From: Imbricaverruca yamaguchii
Taxonomy: Eukaryota > Arthropoda > Thecostraca > Neoverrucidae
Reading direction: 5' to 3'
DNA: 64,000 nt
NCBI GenBank assembly: GCA_034440575.1
Contig: JAOTOL010001511.1
Location: forward strand, 124,001-188,000
Shown here: positions 52,640 through 63,712 of the stretch, piece by piece
How positions within the stretch are numbered: position 1 is the stretch's first letter
How the letters are laid out: each line of letters opens with the position of its first letter
Program-made: the position numbers and the translations under genes
Notes under the pieces: model-generated
The model's input: only the letters and a program-made list of their open reading frames with translations
Told to the model about the DNA's origin: nothing
Database searches by the model: none

Positions 52640-54983
52640 CTGCGACACCGGGCAGAGCGGGGTCAGAGGTCATCAGAGGTGGTCAGAGGTGGTCAGAGTT
52701 GGTCAGAGGTGGTCAGATATCCGTCAGTCATCACCACCAGCCGCTCGCGGCACCGCGGCCAGACGAGCGGACCTCGGCGCCTCGCCTCCTCGCACCAGCA
52801 CTCGAACATGCTCCCGCTCGTGCAACTAATTTCACAGACGTTTGGTTTTCTACAGTTTAATTCCAAATGACTCCCGAATCTTTCACAAGTCGTCTGTCCT
52901 TTCTTCGTTCGTTCGTTCATTGTCTGTCCTTCCTAAATTGACACAGCATATGGGCAAATAAAACTTCATTCCCAACGCAGTCCGATAGATTGCAACACTT
53001 CATTATACAATTTATAGGCTGAATTAATCAGCAGTTCATGCGGGTCTTATGTGGTAAAATAGTGTTGCGACTTGTACGGTGGCAGCCATTTTTAGACGGT
53101 TTTCCCAGACCCCGACTGCATTCGTTTCAGCACCAGGACTGCACGTGTGCTGCACAGCGGCCACATGCTCCGTCATATTCCATTATAATTCACGTTATGT
53201 TCAGTTCGATTCCAATTTTCCCATCTATCCGCAGGTGACATTTGTACTCAATCGCCCAGAAGACGACAGCATACCATTTCGACGTCTCATGTTGCATGCA
53301 TCTATAAGGCAGCAAGCTGCATTGCCATGATATCAAGCATAATTCCAGTCAGGAGAATGACAATCACGAATAAATATTGAACAGACACAGCCTAGTACCT
53401 GGGCCAGGCGCATCTTCCGGACACGGACCATCGAAGGGTCCAAACCCAAAGCCCTCATGTCGGTTCGATGGCAGCAAGAATTTAAGCCAGGTGGTTGCTT
53501 CGAAAACAAAGGCAAATGTAGCTGAAAGTCATGCAACAACTGACCATGGCTCGTCTAAATAAAGAACGCTTCAGCGGTTAAAGAGGCATGTTGCTGGAAT
53601 ACAACATCAAAGGGTATACAAGATTAGCGTTATATCTGAACGTCGATGTTCAATATTTTTTCCAATCCATTTTTTTACATCAACATCTTGAGAAAATACA
53701 TTTCTTAGCATTATTAACGACAAAAATCATCCATTCACTTAAGCAATGCCAACGTAATGACGACACACAAATACGTCATGCCACGTCATGATCACGCCAC
53801 TTCAATGACGTCACGACACCAAGTGACGTTAGTTGGTATCTCCTTACCTTCGACTTTTGCAACCAATGATAGTCTTCTGACGAACAAATACGCTTGCTTG
53901 CTGTTCCTTCCACGGCAATTATGGAGTCGTTACCACGCGATTACTGCTTCCGCGGCAATTATGCAGTCGTTGACACGCGAACGACAAAAGTTCAAGCCGT
54001 CCATGAAAATTATTTTTGATTCCAAACGTGTAAGTGCGTTTAATCATGAGCTACGTAACGTTGGTAAACGAACTTTTTTTTAAATCCAAAGTAAGGGTGC
54101 TGTCCGTCATCACGGAATGCTCCCGATGTAGTCACCCGGACGAAGCCATGTATCAAAATTATTAAAACAAATGGAGAACACAAACCATGCGTGCATTTGC
54201 ATCCTTGAATGTCTAGTTTCTTGAGACAATAAAGATGCTCTAGGACAAACTTATGGAATGCATAAAAGAATCTGTTTGAACATTTTTGGAACGCAATATG
54301 TTGCAAAATTCTTTGTGATTTGCTCTTTGCTAACAAAAGTTGTGAGCCAATTCAGCTCACAAATAATTTGCGTTCACAAAATTCGCGTGTGAATAAACAA
54401 TGGCATACCGATGCACCGTAATCAACAATACTCTCCTAACACGCACTCGCGACAATCGATGTTGCCCGCTAAAATAATGGCGCGAACGAAATACATTTTC
54501 CTTTAACTTCGCGGGATATTTTTTCTTTGCAAATCGCTCTTTAGTTGTTCGATTGCGTTCTCATTTGCTGCTTTGGAACATGGTCAAAACTGGAGACCAG
54601 ACACTAACGAAAAAAGATATTTTAGAGGAACTTGGTACCTGCAGGAAAATAGTCATAAGACGAAGCCTAATGAGCGAGCCTAATAGCTTAATAGAAAGGC
54701 GCAATGAGCTATGCGTGCTCTTCCTAGGCAAATTGCAGTCCGCTTGGGTGGACTATTGGCAAACTGTCCCAACATATCAATGCGTCAATGCATCAAACTA
54801 ATTTAATTCCAGTCGTGGTCATCACGATCAAACTTTTTCCATTCCAGCTGAATATGAGTCGCAACCGACACCGTGGAGATAACTCCACCCGTCCCGGCCC
54901 GACCACCCACCCCCACGGCGGCATCCACAAGACACGCTCGCAACACACGGCAGCACGCGCACCACGCGCCAGCGCATACTCAC
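52640..54983 (-). other. PMCA intron with small repeats and a CRE-like cluster
   Basis: Contains a 10-bp GGTCAGAGGT repeat (52,671-52,722), ACGTCA-rich sites (53,760-53,830) and a 40-bp tandem duplication (53,906-53,983, GGCAATTATGSAGTCGTT). The rest is AT-richer unique sequence. Confidence 0.55.
53760..53830. promoter_or_regulatory. Cluster of ACGTCA/TGACGTCA (CRE/ATF-like) sites
   Basis: Within 70 bases: TACGTCAT, CACGTCATG, a palindromic TGACGTCA at about 53,807 and AAGTGACGTTAG. The cluster lies in a PMCA intron and would suit an internal promoter or enhancer, but function is inferred only from the motif. Confidence 0.35.
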
Positions 54984-55135
54984 GAAAGGACTTTCGGCAT
55001 GGCTCGGGTGGGGATGCACGTAACAAGCTGCCCCCAGGGCAGCACGCCGCAGCCCAGAAACACACACCAGCCCCACTGGTCCAGGTCCAGCGACTTTGTC
55101 TGGAAGAACCTGCCTCCGAACTGCACTAGAGCAAT
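54984..55135 (-). CDS. PMCA: PMCA exon G: C-terminal transmembrane segments
   Basis: Acceptor ATACCGGCAG, 50 codons plus two bases: IALVQFGGRFFQTKSLDLDQ, then WGWCVFLGCGVLPWGQLVTC and IPTRAMPKVL. The hydrophobic WxWCVFLGxGxLxWGQ block is the last membrane helix, and IPT begins the cytosolic tail. Donor GTGAGT; the split codon is completed by exon H. Confidence 0.92.
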
Positions 55136-55793
55136 CTGCCGGTATCACCGCAAGTGTCAGTGGATACCACGTGATCGACAGCGGACACCACTGTGGGCGG
55201 GGGGAGGAATTATCCTTCAGCACCGACTGACGTCAAACACTGATAAGTTGATAACACGCAGAGCCGGCAGTCCAGCCGCCATTTTGTCTCGTTCGTGTCG
55301 CCGTTAACGCACTCTACACACGTGAACGCAATATGCAAGGAGATTAAACCAACGCTCAGCTGCTCGCATTGAAGCCAGCAGATGATCCGTCTGCACGAGC
55401 CATTACAAGACGTAGAGGTGAAGACCCAGCATCCGCAGCCGTCTTAGCCCATCGTATACCATCAAGTACATAGTGTAATCATCCAACACACCTTACACCA
55501 GCAGCCGATCCACAACACGAGATGATGAGGCTTAGCTGCTCCGTCCAAGCCTGACAGTCAATTTGATTGGAACTTATTGCTGTAACAAACATCTATTCTC
55601 TCAGGACAAATTAATTATTCGGTAGCACGATAAAAAACTAATTAGACAATTATTGTTTGGTTCGGGATGATGAAAAACATGGTGTCGCAAAATCAGCGTA
55701 GTATTAGTACATCCCATGTTGCGAACGACTCCAAGTTACAACTCCAAGCTACACGCGAATGAAGGCCGATATGTCTGACCCACGCCACGTTAC
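55136..55793 (-). other. PMCA intron, no feature recognised
   Basis: Unique intron; no repeat or conserved block seen. Confidence 0.5.
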
Positions 55794-56005
55794 CTGCGCA
55801 ACGAACGTGCCCAGCCAAATGCAGTAGAAGATGGGGTTCGTAAAGATTCCCCTGAAGATGTTCCGCTGCCCGTGGATCTTCCTCGAGTTGATCTCGTTGA
55901 AGAGCGTCATCATGACGAACGTGTTGAAGATGAAGGTGAAGTGCTGGGAGGGCGGGTCGCCGGGCTCTGAGTACCGGCCGTCGTCGATGTCCAGCAACAC
56001 CTCGC
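55794..56005 (-). CDS. PMCA: PMCA exon F: TM7-TM9 region
   Basis: Two bases complete a split Gly, then 70 codons: [20 protein letters not shown], then [40 protein letters not shown] and [10 protein letters not shown] (donor GTAACG). FNTFVxMxLFNExNxRKIHGxRN is strongly conserved in PMCA. Wobble positions are mixed, unlike the G/C-only neighbours. Confidence 0.95.
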
Positions 56006-56044
56006 CTGCAACAGCCGCCGGCCGGGCTTGACAACGCTGCCGCT

Positions 56045-56395
56045 GTGTCACGCCGCCCCACGTCACACATCACCTCACCTCACGTCACACATCACCTCAC
56101 CTCACGTCACACATCACATCACCTCACGTCACACATCACCTCACCTCACGTCACACATCACATCACCTCACACATCACCCCATCGTCACACATCACCCAC
56201 CTCACGTCACACATCACCTCACCTCACGTCACACATCACCTCACGTCACGTCACACACCACCTCACGCCGCCCCACGTCACACATCACCTCACCTCACGT
56301 CACACATCACATCACCTCGCGTCACGTCACACATCACCTCACCTCACGTCACACCTCACCTCACCTCACGTCACACATCACCCCACCTCATGTGT
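56045..56395. repeat. About 21-bp ACGTCACACATCACCTCACC minisatellite
   Basis: About 16 irregular units in the intron upstream (transcript sense) of exon F. It does not include the splice junction. Confidence 0.93.
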
Positions 56396-56397
56396 GC

Positions 56398-56580
56398 ATG
56401 CGGTAAAGAAGAACCTTGGGTTCTTTTACGACGCATTCAACCGTTAGGCTCTATAGCGTTACCAGCCTCTCAGGCCGATTGGTCGCGGGCGGACCCGGTA
56501 AATTCCGTCGGTTGTGAGATTCGAACTTACGATCTTGCGATCAAGAGTCCGACGCTCTTCCAACTGAGCTACCGCGGCCA
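56398..56580 (-). mobile_element. tRNA-Lys-type SINE, antisense copy
   Basis: On the - strand: A box GGTAGCTCAGTTGGAAGAGC, anticodon loop CTCTTGA (CTT, Lys-like), B box AGTTCGAATCT, then the body CGCGACCAATCGGCCTGAGA shared with the Val-type SINEs, and a hairpin-type tail TTGAATGCGTCGTAAAAGAA. No clear target-site duplication. It sits between the array and exon E. Confidence 0.88.
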
Positions 56581-56757
56581 CCGTTCGCGCGAGGTGAGGT
56601 GATCCGACTCGCCATCGGAAACGGCGCCCAGTACAGCAGCCGCACGTGGGCCGACCTCAAGCTGACCAGCTATTCTCTCAGTGAGCCGACACGCCACAAT
56701 ACGGCAGTGTCGCGTCGTCGCGCGTCGCTGCCGTCGGCTGGACGGCGCGCCACTCAC

Positions 56758-56956
56758 CGACGAACAGCAGTGTGAAGATGATTGACAGCTGGTAGACGGC
56801 CTGGCCCAGGATGTTCTTGGTCATGGTGCGCGATATGAGCGGCGTGGTGCGGCCGTACGGCTTGCGCAGCAGCAGCTCGGCCGTGGGCGGCTCGGTGGCC
56901 AGCGCCAGCGACGCGAACGTGTCCATAATCAGATTCACCCACAGCATCTGCACCGC
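56758..56956 (-). CDS. PMCA: PMCA exon E: TM6, Ca2+ site
   Basis: Acceptor GCCCGCAG, 66 codons plus one base: [20 protein letters not shown], then [40 protein letters not shown] and FTLLFV. The NLIMDT stretch in TM6 supplies Ca2+-coordinating Asn and Asp. RKPYGRxxPLISRTMxKNILGQ is a PMCA signature loop. Nearly pure G/C wobble. Donor GTGAGT. Confidence 0.96.
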
Positions 56957-59760
56957 CTGCGGGCAGGCGGCGGCGGCGGCGGCGCGTCACAGCGCGACTC
57001 GGCGGAGACCGAGCAGGTGGTGGTGGGCGGCGCGGTGCCGGTCCCGTCGGCGGCGACGACCGGTCCCTTACTCGGTGGCCGCCGACGCCGACGACGGCCG
57101 ACACGAGACACGAGCCGGCCCATAGTCGCAAATGGCAGCACGGCATCGCGCCGCGCCGAGTCGCACCAGAGATACATCACGCTGGCGTCGCAACAGCCGA
57201 ACACATCGCGACCATAGACAGCAAGGCGCCAACACATTTTGGCGCAATAAAACATCTGCAAGTAAGTCCTCCACGATCTTAAACTCGTTAACGAGTCTAT
57301 TATATTGCGAAACGAGTGTATTATACTTCACGAAAGCGCTCAAGCAGCAACACCGAGGCGACCAACAACCCAATAATGGGGCCTCTTGCTAAGCTGCAGC
57401 ATCGCTTCCCTGCGCCTGACACGGATAGACACAGCAATGGCGATGGCGCAGCGCCATGTCCGTCTATCTGTAGTTCGGTCATGGCTACGTATATTCAACG
57501 CATAGCAGACACAAATAAAGACTCGCTCAAGTCACAAGTGAATTCATACCCCACCGAACAAATATGCGTGACTCCCGGGTGTACCTTCGCCGCAACCGAC
57601 TGGATAAACAAACAATATACGATCTTAGTGCGATGCTTACACTAACACCATGATTGGGACAAGTGTCAAAACTCTGCAAATCGCCCAATGTCCACAACAC
57701 GTTCTGGCCAAATGGTACAATCAGCGGCCACAGCGATGCCAAACCGAGACAAAGACTGAAAGCATAAAGGGTGAGTTCGCCTAAAATTCACTCTGTCTGT
57801 GCCAATTGACATATCCAATTTCTTCCCCATAACTTACCACCAGCTCCTGAGCTAACCTCACCCTCAGCTATTTTTCAGACCAGCCACTAGAACGCACACT
57901 ATGCCGACAAAGCATATTCTCACATGTTGCCAGAAGAGTGCGTCGGCACTTCCTAGGCACATGTCATCGCCCAATCCGTCACAGGCTTGACGTTTGCTTG
58001 GGCCGGGGACCGGTGGCTATCCAAGCTTGGTATTGCATGGGAAGTGCAATCGTATGCTATATTCACAGGGAAATGCACATCTTGTGCAATTGCATTTTGT
58101 GCCTAACTTGTCCAGCGAACTATTAACAAACTCGTCATTGTTTGCTTCCCACATGTATTCGCTTACAGTATCTGAATCTGCATTGATATATAGTCGAGCC
58201 TGCGGTTTTACTTTGCCCAATGACGCTACGAGCAGCTCCATGGGAATGAACCAAAAGAAAATGTATCCAAAAGCCAGTCATTCTACCTTATAATTGCGAT
58301 CTTGAGAATAACTTGGGGGTGGACACGTCTGGTGATTATTTAAGCGCATTTTACTCTTGGATAGGGCAGGAGAAGTCAGAACGAGAAAGAAATCAGACGC
58401 ACTGAATCGATTGGCAGATGTTTCGGTGCAATTTATCCAGCCTTTTTTGTAATGATGCATTTCTGCAAAAGCTTTAACATCTGATATATTGTGGAAAACC
58501 ATGCAGGTTTGACACGCCTTCCGGACAAATTTGACACGAGTAGGAAAATCGGCCACCCGAATCAATTGAAGGCGTAAGGAAATTGGTTTCGCCACCTCTG
58601 AAATCTGAGACGGCAGCACTCCGAATTTGTAACACAAGAGACAGGCGTTTGCACAGATTTCCTTAGAACTATCGACAGTCGGTCCAGCAAGTTTCCTGCA
58701 GTCACCTCATCATTCGAGAGTTCGCAACCGCAGTCAAGCGTCCTGAAATAATCACCAAATGTTTTTTTTACATTTACCAAACAGATTCTAGGCCGCGCAT
58801 ACAACACAAACTGATTTGCACCGATTGCAATTGCCATCGTGCTGCCGTGATGTCACTGACCGAAATCAAGTCGCAAAAGGCGGTGCAAATGACCTTTATG
58901 CTCTGCTAAGCCTCTAAGAATCCCCCCTCAATTTGCAAATTCTCCCATCTATGGCCAGATATACTGATACTGGACACCAACAAATACGAAAAGAAGAAAA
59001 TCGCGCTTTTAGAGCCACCGGTCGATCGAACCACCACACGACCTGCGACCGGCCGCGCAGTGCTGGCCCAGTAACGTCACCGGCAGCAACAGTTGCTTTG
59101 AAACCCAGCAGTGAGATTTGTCGTAACGGCGCAGTTCCGATTCACCAGGATGTTCAGCCATGCGGCAATCCCCGCTCCCGCACCAATAGACTGGTTCTGT
59201 TTTAAATCGACAACACGTGTCTCAATCAGGCCAAATAATACTCGAAACGTCCAAACACTTACTACGGTGATAGCTAGGATATACCCGAGGAGTACAAAGA
59301 CCGAATTATTCAACTGAATCAAGCAGATTGAAGTCTGATCAACCCAAAATTTCCAAATCAACTGGCAACACCACGAAGCGTGCCGAAACACCTGTGAAGA
59401 TGGCTGGCGTTGCTTAAACATCGGTCTTGAATAGCTCATCTCTATTTGGACAACATACCAAAAACTACCAGTCTGCAATGACTACAGGTTTCAGGGGTCT
59501 GTGAGATGCCTGGTGAAGTGTGGCAAATCTGCTAAGATACACATGGTGTTGCTAAGCCTACTTCACAAAACTGAGCACCCGATTTATATAGCGACCATAA
59601 CTTAGAGAGGAATATTATCCCAGTTGGGTTGAGTAATAATCCCTCAAACGTGAACAGGTTATTTCCATTGCATGCGTCTCGATCAGCCTCACTGGATTAC
59701 ACACTCGCAATAACTGCGTGTTGGCATGTGGGTGAATGGAGGACGCCCGGCAGTACTCAC
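56957..59760 (-). other. PMCA intron, no feature recognised
   Basis: 2.8 kb. The GC-rich 250 bases next to exon E open several frames without domain content; the rest is AT-richer. No transposon or RNA gene recognised. Confidence 0.5.
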
Positions 59761-59967
59761 CTTGAGAGGCGTATCATCCACTGCACACGCACCGATGAAA
59801 GCAACTAGCACGGCAACCACGTTCACTGTAAGCTGGAACTGCAGAAACTTCGCTATGCTATCGTACACATTACGTCCCCACATCACGGCCTTCACTATAC
59901 TTGTGAAGTTGTCGTCCGTCAATATAATATCGGACGCTTCTTTCGCGACATCAGTGCCGGCTATGCC
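59761..59967 (-). CDS. PMCA: PMCA exon D: end of P domain and TM5
   Basis: 69 codons in phase 0: [40 protein letters not shown], then [20 protein letters not shown] and CAVDDTPLK. [21 protein letters not shown] and the TM5 helix are P2-type ATPase hallmarks. Codon usage is much more A/T-tolerant (for example ATA, GCG AAA GAA) than in exons B, C and E. Confidence 0.97.
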
Positions 59968-60037
59968 CTGCAACAGAGAAGTGCGTGTTAATGGGCGACA
60001 AACGACTCTCCATCGCAGTGTCTTACAATTCTGAAAC

Positions 60038-60093
60038 TTGGTTGGTTATTTGGGCTTTCGGGCGCATCGACTGCGTTGGTCATACAGCGCCCA
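60038..60093 (-). mobile_element. Mini-retroposon (hairpin-tail family), copy g
   Basis: On the - strand TGGGCGCTGTATGACCAACG, then CAGTCGATGCGCCCGAAAGC, then CCAAATAACCAACCAA. GGGCGC/GCGCCC stem and inner GAC/GTC stem are intact. The 5' end coincides with copies d and e. It lies in the PMCA intron between exons C and D. Confidence 0.85.
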
Positions 60094-61199
60094 TTCATTC
60101 CATTCATACAGCGTCCGCTTCTCTGATTGGTAAAGGCAGCAGACACAGACATCACCAGCATCACGCAATAAGAAAGGGTCATAGAAGAGTAGTCATCTAC
60201 ATGCATTATCTATATACAGTGCACGTTTTCTAAACATCACTTTGCTCGTTTGACATCACCCTCCCCTCCCATCCACCGTACAAGAAAAAAAAATCAATTT
60301 TAGGACACCGCTCCATCGTAATCGCCAGAAGTTAGCGCAACAGCTAGCAGCTGGCAGCTGGCTCCGCAACTCAGATGGCCAATTATTACGCTACAGGGTT
60401 AAAATAATGGTTTTTCGTTAGGTGCGAGATGTTGAAACGAGCACAATAGGATGTCGAAATTTGTCCAGGGATTAGTGTCTTGTAAAATGCTTAAAATGTC
60501 TTTCAGACTCATATTTGAGCCAATGGTGCATGTACTTAGGACCGCACCTTATTATTTGTTTTGAAATTCATAATTTAGGAAGAACTGCATTCGGGACATG
60601 GAGAATAATCCTATGCTGGCAATGTATGCCACATTACATCATAGACAATCTCTATTCTTGAAATTGCATACGGAATATTCATGTATTACCATACCTTATT
60701 GAGAGCATGGACATGATGCTGATAAGCGAGATACTGTTAGAAAGGAGACATGAAGACTTCATAAGCATGCATCAAGGAACAGAATGTCGATACCTCTTGG
60801 AGAAGGATGTCGATCGAGTGTTCAATAAGTGGTATATTCCACCCTATTTCACGAATAATTTAATACTGTTACGCTATGCCATATTTACGTATTTCTTTGA
60901 TTGCCGACGGGCAATCCAATTAATAGACAAATCTATCATGTATGGGTGACCTCTCGCCTTTCCATTCGAGCACACGCACCGAGCTATCTATCTAGTCATC
61001 AGCAGTCTCGTCAGCCATCATTGATAGATCATTGATGGCGCGTCAATGACATTGATCTATCAAATCATCTAGCGCTAGCCGGCTGGTCTAGCTGGCGCGG
61101 ATGCCGTCGCAGTCGGCCTCCCCCATCCACCCACACACAGGTGACCCGCGCCATTACAGAACACCAGAGCGAAGGTTCATCGACCGGCAATGCGCCCAC
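60094..61199 (-). other. PMCA intron between exons C and D, remainder
   Basis: AT-rich, no exon recognised. A + strand ATG frame of 80 codons at 60,707 has no recognisable domain. The small inverted repeat at 61,021-61,063 lies here. Confidence 0.45.
61021..61063. repeat. Small hairpin: 11-bp perfect arms with inner stem
   Basis: TTGATAGATCA (61021-61031) pairs with TGATCTATCAA (61053-61063); inside, TTGA (61032-61035) pairs with TCAA (61043-61046). Confidence 0.85.
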
Positions 61200-61394
61200 C
61201 ATGGCAAAGCCGACGTCAGCCTTCTTGAGCGCCGGCCCGTCGTTGGTGCCGTCGCCGGTGACGGCCACCACCTCGCGCGTGTCGCTGATCTTGCTGTCGA
61301 TCATGCCCTTCACCAGCGTGTACTTGTCGGTGGGCGAGGAGCGCGCCAGCACGCGCAGCCGGGGCCACACCTTGTCCAGCAGGTGTTGCTGCAC
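61200..61394 (-). CDS. PMCA: PMCA exon C: P-domain hinge
   Basis: 65 codons in phase 0: [20 protein letters not shown], then [20 protein letters not shown] and [42 protein letters not shown] is the Mg2+-coordinating hinge motif of P-type ATPases. The exon starts after the GTxxxxGCGCAG acceptor and ends ATG|GTGGGC. Pure G/C wobble over most of its length. Confidence 0.97.
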
Positions 61395-62331
61395 CTGCGC
61401 AGACGGCACGCGGCGGTTGTCAGGCACCGCTATCGCCACGCCTCGCACACAGAACGTGCTGCTGTGCCTGCACGTGCACGACACAACAGCGGTCAAATGT
61501 AGCACCATCAGCGAGGGGCACGATAACAAACAAAGGAACAAAAATAGCGGCAGCAGCTCACAGCTGATGTCCCAGCGCAACGGGCAACCAGGCCTTTGTA
61601 TTTACACTAATAACTATGCAGAGTAGTTGGCAAGCTTCGAACGCCAGACCTCTCAACCCAAAGTCAACGTCCATTACTCGGCCAGACCGTCCTCTGCCCA
61701 GACAGGCGGCGACAAGACGAGACGGGGGAGCTGGCAGGAGACCCCCACCCGGCCACCTGTCCCAGCCCAGACCGGCGGCGACAGGGCGAGACGGGGAGCT
61801 GGGAAGGAGAGTGGAGATATACCGGCGGAGGTAGAGAGATGGGCGCCACATGACGAAAGCGTGATATATAGACAGGAGCGTGAAGACGAGACAGCTGGAT
61901 GTGAAGAAGCCGCGGAAAGATACCGGTGGAAATTGACACCATCGAAATGCAGAAAAAATAATATGAGGAACCATGCTATACTATGCTTTGAATGACGGCC
62001 AAGATGCAGTTATTAAACCAAATGGAGATAAGAAATTAAAGCCGTGGTTACACGGAATAATCACTTTGTGGCGGTGGTTTGGTATCTCAGGACGCGCCAA
62101 CTACCCGGTCATTTTACGCCCACAGAAAAAAAAGAACTAGTGGAGGAGTGTGAACAAGGCACCGAAAACAAAGAAGGAAAGAAGATACAGAGGCAAGGGA
62201 GGAGATACAGAATGTGAGAGCAATTTCACAAGAAGTCGGGTGGAAATAAACAGAAGAAAGTCGTGGCCCAGGAGCCAACCACATCCCACCACCACCGCCA
62301 TCACGATCACCACCACCGCCGGCGGCCTCAC
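61395..62331 (-). other. PMCA intron, no feature recognised
   Basis: Unique intron, CpG-mixed; a CCAGACCGGCGGCGAC-like block is duplicated at about 61,690-61,790. Confidence 0.45.
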
Positions 62332-62613
62332 CTGTCCGGACGCGTCGCGGATGCGCCGGTTGAACTCCTTGCCCTCCAGGATGAGCGAGTCACTGCCGGG
62401 CGTGATGATGCCGCACTTGCCGGCGATGGAGCGCGCCGTGTTGACGTTGTCGCCGGTCACCATGCGCACCGTGATGCCCGACCGCTGGCAGCTCTTGATG
62501 GCCGCCGGCACCTCGGGCCGCACCGGGTCCTCGATGCCGACGACGCACAGGCAGGTCAGGTTGTTGACGATGTTGTCCTCGTCGGTCAGGTTGGGCTCGC
62601 TCTCGATGTGCAC
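62332..62613 (-). CDS. PMCA: PMCA exon B: N/P-domain junction
   Basis: 94 codons in phase 0: [80 protein letters not shown] and [20 protein letters not shown] is the conserved P-domain motif and [14 protein letters not shown] is PMCA-typical. Wobble G/C is close to complete. Donor GTGAGG. Confidence 0.97.
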
Positions 62614-62791
62614 CTGCCGGCCGGCCGGCCGTCGTCAGGGGCAGAGCGCGTGCGCGCGCGCGCGCCACGTCGGCACCCAGCAGCCGCGGCCGAGCACCGG
62701 CCCCAGTCGACACATAACCACGACTAGCGCATAACCGACTCACTGCTTTGCGCTTTAGCGCGTGGCGACGGCACGGAACGGACCACTATGC

Positions 62792-62953
62792 TGGTTGGTT
62801 GGTTATCGGTTTTGCGACGCATCGACTGCTGAGTCATGTAGCGTCGCCAATCTCTCACGCCGATTGGTCGCGGGCGAAGAGTAGCGGCGGGTGAGACTCG
62901 TTCACACAACCTTTCGATTGTGAGACGAGCAACTTCCCCCTAGGCTACTCGTC
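62792..62953 (-). mobile_element. tRNA-Val-type SINE, third copy
   Basis: On the - strand GAGTAGCCTAGGGGGAAGTT, B-box region AGTCTCACC, body CGCGACCAATCGGCGTGAGA, then GCGACGCTACATGACTCAGC, AGTCGATGCGTCGCAAAACC and (CCAA)n. The terminal stem is GCGACGC/GCGTCGC with inner GACT/AGTC. The target-site duplication is unclear. Confidence 0.9.
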
Positions 62954-63121
62954 CTCCACGAATCACCATGCAAATCAGAACAAACTAGATGACGTGCCAA
63001 CGCCTAGCCACACATCACGAATAGCTCATTGCAACTACCAGCGCTAACGGAGGCGCAGCCGAGACACCACCTACACCAGCGTCGGCGGTGGCCGCCGGCG
63101 CCCGCCCTCGCGACATCACAC

Positions 63122-63284
63122 CTGATTGATCTCGGCCTTGCCCCGCACGAAGTCGCGGTAGGCGATGCCGATCGTGCGCAGGCCGTCGCAGGCCATCGGC
63201 TCGATGACGTCCCGCACCAGCCGCTCCTGCATCTGCGGCGTGAACTTCTCCAGCTGGCCGTTGGGGCCGCAGATGAAGGCGCAC
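63122..63284 (-). CDS. PMCA: PMCA exon A: nucleotide-binding domain
   Basis: One base completes a split codon, then 54 codons: CAFICGPNGQLEKFTPQMQE, then RLVRDVIEPMACDGLRTIGI, AYRDFVRGKAEINQ (donor GTGTGA). VIEPMAxDGLRTIxxAYRDF is a PMCA nucleotide-binding-domain signature. All N-terminal exons (TM1-4, phosphorylation site DKTGT) lie beyond the right edge. Strong G/C wobble. Confidence 0.95.
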
Positions 63285-63295
63285 CTGCCGGAGAC

Positions 63296-63712
63296 AGCCG
63301 AAGTTGGTCAGAGCCGACAGACAGATGGGACTGGCAGAACGGCAGCAGGCCAGGGTCAGAGCCGACAGACAGATGGGACTGGCAGACGCGCAGGCCAGGT
63401 CGGGCCGACGACGATGGGACTGGCGAACAGCGCGGCCGGGTCGAGCCGACAGACAGATGGGACTGGCAGACGGCAGCAGGCCGGGTCGGCCACGTGGGAC
63501 TGGCAGGGGCCGGGGGCCGACAGACAGATGGGACTGGCGACGGCGCAGGCCGGTCGAGCCGACAGACAGATGGGACTGGCAGAACAGCAGCAGGCCAGGG
63601 TCAGAGCCGACAGACAGATGGGACTGGCAGAACGGCAGCAGGCCAGGGTCAGAGCCGACAGACAGATGGGACTGGCAGAACAGCAGCAGGCCAGGGTCAG
63701 AGTCAGGATGTG
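63296..63712. repeat. About 49-bp minisatellite in the PMCA intron
   Basis: Units read GTCAGAGCCGACAGACAGAT, GGGACTGGCAGAACAGCAGC, AGGCCAGG, about nine copies, some shortened. It starts roughly 20 bases beyond the acceptor of exon A and does not contain it. The remaining 290 bases to the window end show no feature. Confidence 0.95.

Noticed and set aside
56505..56580. tRNA-Lys-like sequence as a functional tRNA gene
   Set aside because: The anticodon stem has mismatches, and it continues into the SINE body shared with the Val-type copies.
60707..60949. 80-codon ATG frame in a PMCA intron
   Set aside because: No similarity to a known domain and no supporting signals; within chance for AT-rich sequence.
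63296..63712. Another splice-junction array at PMCA exon A
   Set aside because: The unit has CTGCCAG on the - strand but does not contain the exon A start or its acceptor context, so it does not belong with the encore arrays.
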